DNA of 64,000 nucleotides from Desulfosporosinus metallidurans (lineage in GTDB: Bacteria > Bacillota > Desulfitobacteriia > Desulfitobacteriales > Desulfitobacteriaceae), in NCBI RefSeq assembly GCF_001936615.1, contig NZ_MLBF01000016.1, positions 1-64,000 of the forward strand, read 5' to 3'. The translations under genes were made by a program, and so were the position numbers. This document shows, one piece after another, positions 54,167-63,909 of this stretch (positions are counted from its first letter, which is position 1; each line of letters starts with the position of its first letter). Below the pieces are notes generated by a model. That model saw only the letters and a list, made by a program, of their open reading frames with translations. It was not told where the DNA came from and ran no database searches.

Positions 54167-56101
54167 CTAACGTCCTAAAAACAAAACGACGATGACCGTA
54201 ATTAATAGATAGCCCAAATAAAGGTGAATACTCCCCTCTTGCAGTTTTCGGATTTGAAATGCTAACCAGAGCAACAATCGGATTATAGGACGATAGAGAA
54301 GATCCTCAAAGAATTCTTTTATTCTTCCTTGATAACTTAAAGAACGCAGACTATAACCCGTTCCCGCAAAATCCCGTTCCACTTGCCGGTGCGAACCCAA
54401 TACTTTAGAGAAAAGGATTCGAACGGGTTTTGTTAAGCCGGTGGCAGTATATTGCATACTTGGAGTCAGGGGTGCACCACAATTCCAAGTCGCCGTAACC
54501 CTACGCGCCCCTCGTTTACTTAGAATCACAATGATAAACGTAAGTAGGCTAACTATAATAAGGTAAACAGATGCCGTGAAAAGGGGTTTCCCTATGGCTG
54601 ATCCTGCCCCTACGGTTTCGCCAGTTCTCATAACCGAAAGTGGCACATTGATCAAGGCTAACGTAGCTGATGGCCATAGTACACTCAGAACTGCCAACCC
54701 GGCAACTAGGAATGGCGCAATATATTGAACAGTGTGTGCTTCCTTGGCCCTTTCCGCCATTGGGGAACGTGCTTGTCCAAGAAAGGCGATTCCAAACCAC
54801 TTGACAAAGGTGGCTATTGATAACCCTCCGACCAGTGCTAATACCCCAATAAACAAGGGTAAGATCACCTTGCTCCAACCACTTGCTAAATTCAAGGTGT
54901 TAATCCAAAGGGATTGAAAAAGCACTAATTCTCCCCAGAATCCACCCAACGGAGGTAAGGCGGTAATCCCTATTATTCCGATCAAAGCTACAAAACCCGT
55001 CTTTGGCATTCGTTTGAGCAATCCACCTAAACGCTCAAGGTTTCGCGTATGTGTAGCCTGGATGATATTCCCTGCTCCCATAAAGAGCAGGGATTTAAAA
55101 AGCATATGTTGCAAGGTATGCCAAAAGAAAGCAACGAGCGCTAAATCCATTGCTAGCGTATTTTGCCAAGATCTTGCGAGGAAGGCGCTGCCTAAAGCCA
55201 AACCAAGGATGCCGACATTTTCTATTGTGGAGAAGGCAAGCAATTTCTTGAGATCCGACTGAACTGAAGCAGAGAGTATCCCAACGAGGGCAGAAATGGC
55301 TCCGATCAGCAAAAATAACCATCCCCACCAAACTGGGCCAGGTCCCAACGTCAACCAGACTAATCTTATAAAGAGATAAAGTGCAACTTTCACCATGACG
55401 CCAGACATGAGGGAGGATACTGGGCTTGGAGCTGCCGAGTGAGCATAGGGGAGCCAAATATGAAACGGAACGAAACCCGCTTTAGTCCCTAAGCCAATAA
55501 AGAAAGCTAGGAAAAGCAAATTATGTTGGAAGGTCGTCAGCGTCGGAGCTGCGTCGGCCCATACTTCAAAAGCAAAACTTCCTGTCTTTACATATAAAAA
55601 CAAAGTTGCAGCGGTTAAAAAGACTGTTGCGACATGAGTCATTACCAGGTATATGTAAGCAGACCTGCGATTTTGCGGGTCTTCATGCTCATATAATACT
55701 AAGAAAAATGAGAACACGGACATCATTTCCCAGGTCAATAAAAAGGAAAACCCATCGTCCGCAAGCAATACGCCGAACATGCTAGCCAGAAACAAAAACC
55801 AAGCGACAAAGAAGAACCAAAGCGACTTTTTCTTTTCTTCATATTCCTTGAGGTACCCCATGCCATAGAGAGAGGAAAAGAACTGACCTAAGAGTAAAAC
55901 AAAAAGGAAGAATACGGTCAGTCCATCCACCTTCCATGAGAGTGTAAGTCCTGCTCCTTCCCCTGCAAAGAATCTTAACCCTGTTTTAAACCAGTCTCCC
56001 CCTTGAGTCATTACAATTCCCCAGATAAGTCCCGTTCCAGCCAATACCACACTTAAGCTCATTAATAATTGACGAACGGATTGGCTCCCCTTATTCTGCA
56101 T
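54167..56101 (-). CDS. hyfB: Hydrogenase-4 membrane subunit HyfB (NuoL-like)
   Basis: A 644-residue antiporter-like subunit with about 16 helices. It has the NuoL/M core (KAGFVPFHIWLPYAHSAAPS; conserved Lys and Glu in TWEMMSVFSFFLV) and a C-terminal extension with a lateral helix, as in HyfB. First gene of the hydrogenase operon; no clear promoter motif is visible in 56102-56350. Confidence 0.92.
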   Translation of the reverse strand: MQNKGSQSVRQLLMSLSVVLAGTGLIWGIVMTQGGDWFKTGLRFFAGEGAGLTLSWKVDGLTVFFLFVLLLGQFFSSLYGMGYLKEYEEKKKSLWFFFVAWFLFLASMFGVLLADDGFSFLLTWEMMSVFSFFLVLYEHEDPQNRRSAYIYLVMTHVATVFLTAATLFLYVKTGSFAFEVWADAAPTLTTFQHNLLFLAFFIGLGTKAGFVPFHIWLPYAHSAAPSPVSSLMSGVMVKVALYLFIRLVWLTLGPGPVWWGWLFLLIGAISALVGILSASVQSDLKKLLAFSTIENVGILGLALGSAFLARSWQNTLAMDLALVAFFWHTLQHMLFKSLLFMGAGNIIQATHTRNLERLGGLLKRMPKTGFVALIGIIGITALPPLGGFWGELVLFQSLWINTLNLASGWSKVILPLFIGVLALVGGLSIATFVKWFGIAFLGQARSPMAERAKEAHTVQYIAPFLVAGLAVLSVLWPSATLALINVPLSVMRTGETVGAGSAIGKPLFTASVYLIIVSLLTFIIVILSKRGARRVTATWNCGAPLTPSMQYTATGLTKPVRILFSKVLGSHRQVERDFAGTGYSLRSLSYQGRIKEFFEDLLYRPIIRLLLWLAFQIRKLQEGSIHLYLGYLLITVIVVLFLGR

Positions 56102-56352
56102 TGATGATTACCCCCAGATCAATTATTACATGTCTTGTTAATAAATTCACTTTTATCTAAGCGATTGATCAGATAATGACCATTTAATCATAAGCAATCC
56201 CATCCTAAATATCAAACTCCCGAGGAGCTGTCTATTGCGCTATAAAATGTAAAAATCGCCATATTTCCGGATATCTCGTCCCCTTTTCTACGCATTCGAG
56301 ATTTCATATATTAATTGTCATCATATTCTAATAAAATCTGGTAAATAAAAGA
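56102..56352. other. Intergenic region upstream of the hydrogenase operon
   Basis: AT-rich sequence between hyfB and the terD terminator. I see no GG-N10-GC sigma-54 element and no convincing sigma-A promoter, although the operon promoter should be here. Confidence 0.5.
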
Positions 56353-56375
56353 AGCGTTTCCATCATAGAAACGCT
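56353..56375 (-). terminator. Terminator of the terD cluster
   Basis: Stem AGCGTTTC / GAAACGCT (8 bp, loop 7), followed on the minus strand by TCTTTTATTT. It lies 29 bases after the last terD stop. Confidence 0.8.
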
Positions 56376-56403
56376 ACATCAAAAGACGATTTGTAATTTA
56401 TTG

Positions 56404-56985
56404 TTAACCTACTTGTAACCCAAAGTTTGAACAAAGGGCGGCTAAACCACCTGAGAAACCATTCCCCACAGCATTGAACTTCCATTCCCCTTGATAGCGG
56501 TATAGTTCGCAAACCACAAGCGCGGTTTCAACCGAGAAATCTTCACCTAGATCATATCTCATAACTTCTTGTTCGTTGGCTTCATTGACGACTCGAACAA
56601 AAGCATTGGATACTTGACCAAAGTTCTGTCCTCTGGCAATCGCTTCATGAATTGTAACGGTAATGGCAACTTTATCAACATGTGCCGGTACAAGGCCTAA
56701 ATCAACCTTAATTTGTTCATCATCCCCCTCACCAGCTCCAGTGAGGTTGTCACCCGTATGTTTTACGGAACCATTGCCACCGACAAGATTATTGTAGTAG
56801 ATAAAATCTTCAATTCCACCAGCTCTACCATTTTTATCAAGTAAGAAAGCCGAGGCATCTAAGTCAAAATCCGAACCACCGGAATACTTATTCGTGTCCC
56901 ATCCTAATCCGACAATGATCTTTGTTAGTCCGGGATTACCCTTGGTTAGGTCAATCTTTTGTCCTTTTTGCAGGCTGATTACCAC
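56404..56985 (-). CDS. terD: TerD-family calcium-binding stress protein (third)
   Basis: A 193-residue single-domain TerD protein. It has [18 protein letters not shown], the Ca-binding acidic loop [26 protein letters not shown], and [16 protein letters not shown]. TerD proteins bind calcium in the cytoplasm and appear with tellurite, phage or metal stress systems. GTG start. It is the most distal of three tandem paralogues and is close to the one at 57049. Confidence 0.93.
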   Translation of the reverse strand: MVISLQKGQKIDLTKGNPGLTKIIVGLGWDTNKYSGGSDFDLDASAFLLDKNGRAGGIEDFIYYNNLVGGNGSVKHTGDNLTGAGEGDDEQIKVDLGLVPAHVDKVAITVTIHEAIARGQNFGQVSNAFVRVVNEANEQEVMRYDLGEDFSVETALVVCELYRYQGEWKFNAVGNGFSGGLAALCSNFGLQVG

Positions 56986-57048
56986 TTAAAACACCTCATT
57001 TTCGAATAAATGTTGATTTATCTCACCCTTGCCCGAGCGGAATCAGCT

Positions 57049-57627
57049 TTAAACATCCAACCCAAAATCCTTGCACAATCCAGCTAGACCGTTTTGATAA
57101 CCGCTTCCAATCGCGTTAAATTTCCATTCTGCATTGTTACGATAAAGTTCACCAACGACCACCGCAGTCTCAACAGAGAAGTCTTCGCCAAGGTCGTAAC
57201 GAATCAGCTCCTCACCCGATGCTTCATTAAGAACACGCACGTAAGCATTGGAAACTTGTCCAAAATTTTGATTGCGCTCTTTAGCCTCATGAATTGTGAT
57301 CCCAAAGGAGATCTTGGAAATGCCAGTGGGAACAATCCCCAAGTCTACTTTGATTTGCTCATCATCCCCATCTCCAATACCAGAACGGTTATCGCCCGTA
57401 TGCATAACTGAACCATCGGGACTCTTGGGGTTATTGTAAAAAACAAAATTCTTATCTTCCATAACTTTTCCATCAGCATTTAACATAAAGGCGGCGGCAT
57501 CTAAATCAAAGTCTTTTCCACCATCATACTTGTTAACATCCCACCCCAGACCAATAACGATTTTTGTAAGGCCCGGATTAGATTTGGTTAAATCTACTTT
57601 TTGACCTTTTTGTAAACTAATTGCCAT
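57049..57627 (-). CDS. terD: TerD-family calcium-binding stress protein (second)
   Basis: A 192-residue paralogue with [26 protein letters not shown] and [16 protein letters not shown]. Its C-terminus ([20 protein letters not shown]) is shared with the third copy, showing recent duplication. The 23-bp gap to the first copy suggests co-transcription. Confidence 0.93.
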   Translation of the reverse strand: MAISLQKGQKVDLTKSNPGLTKIVIGLGWDVNKYDGGKDFDLDAAAFMLNADGKVMEDKNFVFYNNPKSPDGSVMHTGDNRSGIGDGDDEQIKVDLGIVPTGISKISFGITIHEAKERNQNFGQVSNAYVRVLNEASGEELIRYDLGEDFSVETAVVVGELYRNNAEWKFNAIGSGYQNGLAGLCKDFGLDV

Positions 57628-57650
57628 TGGATTGACCCCCTTATAATAAA

Positions 57651-58262
57651 TTATTTATAGCGACGGATGAGTTCGCTTAAGGATGCATCATTCGTTCCTT
57701 CGCCTATCGCAGCGAATTTCCACTCATTGGTGTGACGATAAACTTCGGCAACAACTAAACTTGTTTTACCAGCGTAATTTTCGGTTAGATTAAATCGGCA
57801 TAATTCTTGCCCATTGCTTGGATTGACAACCCGAATAAAGGCATTTGCGATATGTCCGAAATCTTGTTTTCGTTTTAGGCAATCGTAAATGTTTACCACA
57901 AAAACAATTTTCTGAACTCCACTAGGGACTTGGCTTAAATCCACATTGATTTGCTCATCATCCCCCTCCCCTGCACCTGTGAGATTGTCTCCACTGTGTT
58001 TGACGCTTTTGTCAGCACTTTGGAGATTTCCAAAGTAAACTAAACGATCTTTCGAAGTTAACTTATCATTAGCATCGAGCATAATTGCTGAAGCATCGCA
58101 ATCAATTGCTGCGGGTGTTCCTCCGAAGAGACCGCCAAGAAGGCCACCCGATTTTGGTTTTGTTACTTCATCCCATCCTAAACCAACTTGAATTTTAGAC
58201 AAACCAGGATTCCCTTTAGTTAAATCAATCTTTTGTCCCTTTTGCAAATTAATCGCAGCCAC
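57651..58262 (-). CDS. TerD-family protein, divergent copy (first)
   Basis: A 203-residue TerD/TerE-like protein. It has [20 protein letters not shown], a Gly-rich insertion LLGGLFGG before the acidic loop [11 protein letters not shown], and [15 protein letters not shown]. The insertion and the C-terminus differ from the other two copies, so it probably has a distinct role. GTG start after AAAGGGGG. A 254-bp gap, in which I see nothing definite, separates it from the HAD gene. Confidence 0.9.
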   Translation of the reverse strand: MAAINLQKGQKIDLTKGNPGLSKIQVGLGWDEVTKPKSGGLLGGLFGGTPAAIDCDASAIMLDANDKLTSKDRLVYFGNLQSADKSVKHSGDNLTGAGEGDDEQINVDLSQVPSGVQKIVFVVNIYDCLKRKQDFGHIANAFIRVVNPSNGQELCRFNLTENYAGKTSLVVAEVYRHTNEWKFAAIGEGTNDASLSELIRRYK

Positions 58263-58516
58263 GCCAAATCCCCCTTTAAAATTGAAACTTCTTTCTTTAA
58301 TGATACTTTTGCTTCCTCAGTAGCATCTTTATATTCTCCACAAATCTTCCACAATGTTACACGTCTATACATAACCTATCATTCTTTATATTATCACAAG
58401 AATGCACTCGAATAATACTTGTTAAAAGGGTTCACATAACTTTCACATATGAGACTGTTAATATTCCACAACTCATTCCATTGTTTACCATGTATATTGT
58501 ACTTTAAAAGAAACCA

Positions 58517-59341
58517 TTATACAACTTCCTTCTTGATACCTGACCCCGCTACAAGATCTATGATTTCCTCTGCTGCTTCAATTGCACTTCTTTTAGTGAA
58601 TCTTATCCTCTCTAAGCCAGAAACACCCTGTTTATACAGCGAGTATAATTCACCATGCGCTGGGGCTATGGCCAGTTCCGCCGCTTTTAGCATCTCTAAA
58701 TCCAACAACGAATCCCCTGCCGCGACAACTCGATTGATATTTTCTTGATCCTGGATATATTGGATCGCGGCTTTTTTGTTGATATTCCTAGGAACAAGAT
58801 AGAGTTTTCTCCCTTGGACAGATAGCTCCCAGTTATTTTCGTTTGCCCAAATTTTGAAAGCTGCTAATTCTGATATCGGGATCTTTTCTCGTTCGATCAG
58901 ACAATAATAAAATAAATTATCCGCCCATTTACCTGAATCCTCGATCACCCATGAAGAATGCGCGATTTCTTCAAACTTATTGATAAGATCCTGGGCAGCA
59001 AGACAGTTGTCGCTTCCTTTGAGCACCTGTTGGGCCCAGTCTTCATCCTCTCTGCCCCTATAAAATATCGTTCCACCATTACTGGTTACTGCATATTGAT
59101 ATACAATGTCATATCCCAGTAAATTAATTCTCTGATATTGAAGTTTAGTCCGAGTTGTTACTGGCACAAAAAGGACCTCTTGAGAGATCTCCCTTAATTT
59201 GCTTATAGCACTTTGAGTCATATAGGAAATAAATCGATCATCCAGCCATTCCACTGGCCTAATTTGAGCGATTATCTCATTGCTCATTATCGTTCGATAC
59301 GAATAGATCAAGGTTTGGTCAAGGTCGCTTGCAAATAACAT
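58517..59341 (-). CDS. HAD-family phosphatase of the Ter cluster
   Basis: A 274-residue Cof/sucrose-phosphatase-like HAD hydrolase. The nucleophile motif is FASDLDQTLIYSY at the N-terminus, a Thr/Ser motif FVPVTTRTK near residue 72, a lysine around 185 (NKKAAIQYI) and the acidic motif AAGDSLLDLEML. ATG at 59341 follows GGAGGAATCA; upstream starts overlap the neighbour. In Ter systems this enzyme is proposed to act on a phosphorylated nucleoside-like metabolite. Confidence 0.85.
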   Translation of the reverse strand: MLFASDLDQTLIYSYRTIMSNEIIAQIRPVEWLDDRFISYMTQSAISKLREISQEVLFVPVTTRTKLQYQRINLLGYDIVYQYAVTSNGGTIFYRGREDEDWAQQVLKGSDNCLAAQDLINKFEEIAHSSWVIEDSGKWADNLFYYCLIEREKIPISELAAFKIWANENNWELSVQGRKLYLVPRNINKKAAIQYIQDQENINRVVAAGDSLLDLEMLKAAELAIAPAHGELYSLYKQGVSGLERIRFTKRSAIEAAEEIIDLVAGSGIKKEVV

Positions 59342-59352
59342 TGATTCCTCCA

Positions 59353-60468
59353 TTAAAGCCGTCGCACAATGCCACAGCATGAATATGTAAGATCAGGATA
59401 CTCCTCAACCGGAACTCCTTTATCACTAGACAGGAGTAGAATATGTTCTAAATTAGGGTTTTTTAGGTTGTCCACCAGGATCCTCTCCGGTATCCTCCTC
59501 AAAAGAACCCTAGTTGTTTCTCCAATGCCTGGTTTAATAAAGTTAATATCCTCAACCCCAAACTTCTCCATAATAGTCGTTATCTCTTTAAGACCATGCC
59601 AAGTAACCTCAACCTGGTCATCGACTCCCTCAAATTTAGGATTTGGCAGAACAAGCCTTTTGAACTCCGCAGATATCGTATCAACAAAAAGATTAGAAAC
59701 ATCCTCAGCTAGAAGATCTTCGTAAAATCGAGCTCCGTGAAACTCCTGCTCTCCCATTAGATCCGGGCGAAAAGCGGTTCGACTGACTAAACCGGAGACG
59801 GTTGAATTTAAACAAGCACTAGGGATTAAAAAATCTTCTCGTGTTCCGAAGGTTTTGACACAGAATCCGGGATCGGCAAGAACAGCTAAATCACTGTCTA
59901 ACTCGTACCCATATTTGGTTTTGAACTCAGTACATGCCTGGCTCAAAACACTGGTTATTGCTCCTTTACCTGTCCAACCATCTACAAACTGGATCTTAGA
60001 TTCTGGGTGATTTTGAAGAATGTAGAGGATAGCGTTTTCGTCAATGCCTCTGCCCCGGATAATGGAAATACTGTAGTGGGGTATATCCACGTCATGAATT
60101 TCCGAAAGATAACGTTTAATTAAAACTCCGATTGGCGTACCTGCACGAGCTAGAGAAACAAGAACCATCTTTGAACCGTTTCTTTTCAAAATGCGCTCCG
60201 AGACTACCCCCACGGCCTCTGCGACTTTGGAAGCACTCTCATGGAGCGTTTGGTGAAAGAGATCCATGTATTCCTTAGTTGGCTTATATTCTATCGGCAG
60301 CATCTCTGAATAATGACCGCCGGATTGGATTTTTCTCTCACGTGTTTGCAAATCGGTTTCAGTCAATAACCCATTGAGATTTTTAAGCAAAAAGATGACA
60401 TCCTTGGAGTCATAACTTCCCATTGGCAAAGGATCTGGAATACGAGGAGTAAGCAGGATATCGATCAC
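59353..60468 (-). CDS. StiP-type phosphoribosyltransferase-like protein
   Basis: A 371-residue protein of the StiP family (PRTase-like, formerly called cysteine protease StiP). Recognisable parts are SYDSKDVIFLLKNL near residue 18, VSLARAGTPIGVLIKRYL near 103, IIRGRGIDENAILYIL, and FVDGWTGKGAI, the PRPP-type loop near 160. GTG start. It sits between the HAD and the TRSP gene. Family literature places it in the synthesis of a Ter-linked nucleoside-like compound. Confidence 0.85.
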   Translation of the reverse strand: MIDILLTPRIPDPLPMGSYDSKDVIFLLKNLNGLLTETDLQTRERKIQSGGHYSEMLPIEYKPTKEYMDLFHQTLHESASKVAEAVGVVSERILKRNGSKMVLVSLARAGTPIGVLIKRYLSEIHDVDIPHYSISIIRGRGIDENAILYILQNHPESKIQFVDGWTGKGAITSVLSQACTEFKTKYGYELDSDLAVLADPGFCVKTFGTREDFLIPSACLNSTVSGLVSRTAFRPDLMGEQEFHGARFYEDLLAEDVSNLFVDTISAEFKRLVLPNPKFEGVDDQVEVTWHGLKEITTIMEKFGVEDINFIKPGIGETTRVLLRRIPERILVDNLKNPNLEHILLLSSDKGVPVEEYPDLTYSCCGIVRRL

Positions 60469-60548
60469 TTAACAGCCCCCATTTTTATTGTCATTTAAAC
60501 CTAGCGGATAACATCCCTTTAGCTTTGGCAGAAAAACTCTAGTTAACG

Positions 60549-61961
60549 TCATGCCTCCAGAACATTAACGCTCTGACTGGTACCAATCACCAAAACCAAA
60601 CGGGAAATGCCTAATTCCCTGAACGAGGATAGCATTGGAGTTAGTCGTTCGGGGTTCACTTCCCTTTCAAGAAACAAATACACTTCGTCGTAATACTTTA
60701 ATGGCACATTATAAACATAATTAGTGACACTAGGTTCGTCAGGGCTAGCAAAGAAAATGCCATTTTGAATCGCGTATTGCGGTTTTGCGAAGGGATAGAT
60801 CGGACTCCTCGTGGTGGAATGGTAACAAACTCCCGCACCCATATAGGAGGAAACGAGCATGGGGAAATACATAAATTCCCCGGTTCCTAGACAAAGTGTC
60901 TTTTCACCCCTGCGGTCTTTCTTAAGCTCTTCGCCAATTTCCCTTGCCAAAGGAAAAACGCCTTGATTTTCAATACTTGACAGGCCAAATCTCCCTGTTA
61001 ATTTCAAATACGACGAAGGATTCTTATACCCTGTAGAATCTTCTGAAAACACGGAGTCCACCTCTTGAAGTTCGAGAAATTTAAGTTCAGGTATAACAAA
61101 AGACTCTTCTTCCAAAACACATGATCTCGAAGTGGGATTGTAGAGATCAATCTCTTGGTTAATGGGGTCACCGCTCACCGCTATTTCCCCTTCTAATAGA
61201 GAAACAGTCTGGATCTTTATGTCAAGTTGTTGCGCAAGTCTTGTAAAATTAGCACGGTCTTCTCTGGTTCTCCAGTCTAAAAGAGATAGGACAACGTAAT
61301 CCGTCTTCGGGAATTTTCCTTGTATGGCCCGAATTATATTTAAAGCAGTATTTCCAGTCGTTATCTCATCATCGACTAGGATAATTGTTTTGGAAGTCTC
61401 CAGTAACTCCTTGTCCAACGGATAACACCGATGATTAACGGCATGAGAATGGTCCTCAGTAAAGTTTAGCTCAGAGACCATCGTGGGTACTGTTTCACGT
61501 GTCGTGTGAAGGTAGTGAGCATTATCAAATAAACTAAACGCGGCATGCCCCAAGGCTGTCGCTGTCTCTGCAAAGCCTATGAACAAGGTTTCCTCAGGGA
61601 GAGTGACCAGTGATCTTTGTAATACTGTTTCATAAACCTTCCTTGTATCCCGCTTGATCTTAAGTGCCTGAATAATGTCTTGGGTATCAACATAGTCCCC
61701 ACCGTGAATTTTTTGCAGGAATCGAACACCAAGTGCCATCCCTGCAAGCAGTGGAACAAACGGATCAACAGGTACATGTTTTCCGAGTACGTTACTGACA
61801 AACAGAAAAGCTCTCTTCTTGTTTTTTCTTGCAGCTAAAGAGAACAACGTCTGTGGCTCGAATCCAAAGGGATTGTTTCTTATCGTAACTGTGACCCTTT
61901 GCCCTTCAAGATTATACAAATACGTCTTCGGTAAGCAGACTGATAAAATTGTGTTGTTCAT
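60549..61961 (-). CDS. Phosphoribosyltransferase with TRSP domain
   Basis: A 470-residue two-domain protein. The N-terminal PRTase half has TLFIGFAETATALGHAAF and the PRPP loop TIILVDDEITTGNTALNII near residue 195; the C-terminal half corresponds to the TRSP domain found only in Ter-linked operons (LCLGTGEFMYFPMLVS, CYHSTTRSPIYPF). ATG at 61961 follows GGAGTGTTTC. It overlaps the end of the C-C lyase gene by about 50 bases, implying coupled translation. Confidence 0.85.
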   Translation of the reverse strand: MNNTILSVCLPKTYLYNLEGQRVTVTIRNNPFGFEPQTLFSLAARKNKKRAFLFVSNVLGKHVPVDPFVPLLAGMALGVRFLQKIHGGDYVDTQDIIQALKIKRDTRKVYETVLQRSLVTLPEETLFIGFAETATALGHAAFSLFDNAHYLHTTRETVPTMVSELNFTEDHSHAVNHRCYPLDKELLETSKTIILVDDEITTGNTALNIIRAIQGKFPKTDYVVLSLLDWRTREDRANFTRLAQQLDIKIQTVSLLEGEIAVSGDPINQEIDLYNPTSRSCVLEEESFVIPELKFLELQEVDSVFSEDSTGYKNPSSYLKLTGRFGLSSIENQGVFPLAREIGEELKKDRRGEKTLCLGTGEFMYFPMLVSSYMGAGVCYHSTTRSPIYPFAKPQYAIQNGIFFASPDEPSVTNYVYNVPLKYYDEVYLFLEREVNPERLTPMLSSFRELGISRLVLVIGTSQSVNVLEA

Positions 61962-63108
61962 GAAACACTCCATAATTCATTGCTCTTAATAAGATTTTTC
62001 GTGCCCAATTATAATGCGGTTTAATTTCGTTCATTTTATTAGTATAGTGACTTTTAATGACACCGCGCTGATCTTGGTCGCTCTCGATTATACTCAAAGC
62101 GTCCAAATATTCTTCATGCCCCACAGTATATAAGGACTGAACGGGGACAATATGACTCGGATGAATAATGGTCTTGCCAATAATTCCATTTTCTTTATCC
62201 AGAATTACTTCGCGAATTAAACCATCAACATATTTATTTAAAAGCTGGCTTCTGATCTTAGTCCCATTACCCCCATTAGTGAGATGGAATTCTTCAAACG
62301 GGCTCTTCCGCAGCTGAGGTTTGAGCACTCTCCCAACATTTGCAAAGTATTCCCATACGGGTCCAGACACCACGTAATCGCTTTCACCACGGGCAAAAAT
62401 ATTTGTAATATCCGCGATGCAATCCCGTATTACCATAATATCATAGACGGTTACATCCGGTCCCCTTCTAATTCCGAAACGACCCGAAAAATCCGTCGCT
62501 CCGATTCGTACATTCAGAACTAAGTCATGATAAGAATCTAAGAGTCGCTTCGTTTCCAACAACTCTTTGACACGTGATTCAAGATAAATGGCTTGGGGAC
62601 TTTCAATGATTGGCATTCCGTAAAAAGGTCCCGTGGATTGCTTATTGAGACTCTTAAGCGCCTCAAAATACCGATAACTTTCCGATGTGAATTTAGGAAA
62701 AACAAAACCCGCGATGATCTTCGAGCTGTCTCCCATTCCTTCTGTAAGCCTAAGGATCTGTTCGGGATTTCGTACCCGTATAAAAATCAGCGGTAGGTCA
62801 TTAGGCTCGATTTCCCGATTACCCAAGGCCGTATGGATCTCTTGCACTTGGTTTGTTAGATTGCTCTCAGCAAATGGCACCTCAGAATCCCCAATCGAAT
62901 CTTCTAAACAAAACACGGTCGAGGCTAGTCCCATATTTTTTTTCGTAATGATATCGTTTGCTATAGTTTCTCGGGTTCCAGGCATATATAAAGTCGCCCC
63001 GAGCGCATAAGAAAGAATTTCTCGGGGAGTTTCTTTATCAAAAGACTCTGGAGCTTTAAAGAAGGTTGCTTCCCTACCCTCTTTCGTCATAAAATCAAAA
63101 TATCTCAA
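61912..63108 (-). CDS. HpcH/CitE-like C-C bond lyase of the Ter cluster
   Basis: A 398-residue TIM-barrel lyase of the CitE-related family linked with Ter genes. It opens MRYFDFMTKEGREATFFKAP, and shows LYMPGTRETIANDI (metal/phosphate region), VFCLEDSIGDSEV with the acidic metal ligands, and MPIIESPQAIYLESR. The start is probably TTG at 63108; no good ribosome site is seen. It is the first gene of the minus-strand biosynthetic set. An ATP-grasp partner, often present in such operons, is not in the window. Confidence 0.82.
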   Translation of the reverse strand: MRYFDFMTKEGREATFFKAPESFDKETPREILSYALGATLYMPGTRETIANDIITKKNMGLASTVFCLEDSIGDSEVPFAESNLTNQVQEIHTALGNREIEPNDLPLIFIRVRNPEQILRLTEGMGDSSKIIAGFVFPKFTSESYRYFEALKSLNKQSTGPFYGMPIIESPQAIYLESRVKELLETKRLLDSYHDLVLNVRIGATDFSGRFGIRRGPDVTVYDIMVIRDCIADITNIFARGESDYVVSGPVWEYFANVGRVLKPQLRKSPFEEFHLTNGGNGTKIRSQLLNKYVDGLIREVILDKENGIIGKTIIHPSHIVPVQSLYTVGHEEYLDALSIIESDQDQRGVIKSHYTNKMNEIKPHYNWARKILLRAMNYGVFHEQHNFISLLTEDVFV

Positions 63109-63287
63109 TATATCGTACTAACCCAAAGGCAGCACTTCTCTCCTTTCACGACGTTTGTCTCGAAATCTTACAAATGTACCCGAACAAGTGTCACACGCAA
63201 AGGGCTATTGTTAAAATGTCTTCATGAAATTTGAATTTCACTGCATAATGCTTTTTGATTAAATATATCAGCTTCATGCGTCAAACA

Positions 63288-63341
63288 CAAAAAGTGAAAG
63301 CCATGAGTTCCTATGCCTACAGGAATAAACAGCTTCCACTT
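63288..63341 (-). terminator. Possible terminator of the DsrE gene
   Basis: AAAGTG-AAGC pairs with GCTT-CACTTT across a loop that holds an inner hairpin; minus-strand reading ends in TTTTTGTG. The 282-bp gap 63109-63390 otherwise shows nothing definite. Confidence 0.5.
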
Positions 63342-63390
63342 TATGGTCGCAAAGCGTGCGAAACCTTCTTAGATAACGTTCAATTCCTGA

Positions 63391-63747
63391 CTAAAATGTA
63401 AATACTTTTGCTTCAGTTGCTAGGTCAATAAGGTGTGGAGCCGTAGATAATTTGGCGCCCTTAATATATTCGTCCTCACTGTAAAGTCTGGTCCTAGCGC
63501 AGGGTGTACAGATATAAAAAGTGACATTTTGCTCAATTAAATAATCGATATACGGTTTGGCAGCATCCCCAGTTGGTGCCTTTACATTATCCGCCAATCC
63601 CAAAACCGCATACGCCACGGCATCATCTACTAAGAAAATATTAACTTCATGCCCCTTTTCTTTGGCTACCTTCGCAAGCTGAAATGCCCTAGTTGCCCGG
63701 GTAGGGTCCTCAAGCCCGCGACTCAACACAAATAAAAATTTCTCCAA
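63391..63747 (-). CDS. DsrE-family protein
   Basis: A 118-residue DsrE/DsrF-like fold protein (FVLSRGLEDPTRATRAFQLA, VNIFLVDDAVAYAVLG). Cysteines occur in YICTPCARTR near residue 80, so sulfur relay is possible, but the DsrE partner proteins (DsrF, DsrH) are absent. TTG start after AAAGGAGGG. Monocistronic; not clearly part of the Ter set. Confidence 0.85.
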   Translation of the reverse strand: MEKFLFVLSRGLEDPTRATRAFQLAKVAKEKGHEVNIFLVDDAVAYAVLGLADNVKAPTGDAAKPYIDYLIEQNVTFYICTPCARTRLYSEDEYIKGAKLSTAPHLIDLATEAKVFTF

Positions 63748-63786
63748 AGTTATTCCCTCCTTTAATTTTTGTTCAAAGGTAAGTGC

Positions 63787-63906
63787 CTAATACTGGTACA
63801 CATGTATTCTTTCTCCACAGAGTACCAGTTTCCTGTGTAGAATAAAATATTTTTTCACCATTAACGCATCGGGATCTAATCTTACATCAAATTTCTTTTC
63901 TAACAT
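63787..63906 (-). CDS. Possible 39-aa ORF downstream of the edge gene
   Basis: ATG at 63906 (MLEKKFDVRLDPDALMVKKY) lies three bases after the stop of the edge gene, which provides GGAGTAGAGG just before it. The peptide is basic and unrecognised. It could be a relic of a toxin gene partner or a by-chance ORF. Confidence 0.3.
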   Translation of the reverse strand: MLEKKFDVRLDPDALMVKKYFILHRKLVLCGERIHVYQY

Positions 63907-63909
63907 CCT

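Noticed and set aside
56404-58262. CRISPR-like or tandem repeats in the terD region
   Set aside because: The similarity is protein-level paralogy of three genes; there are no short regularly spaced direct repeats.
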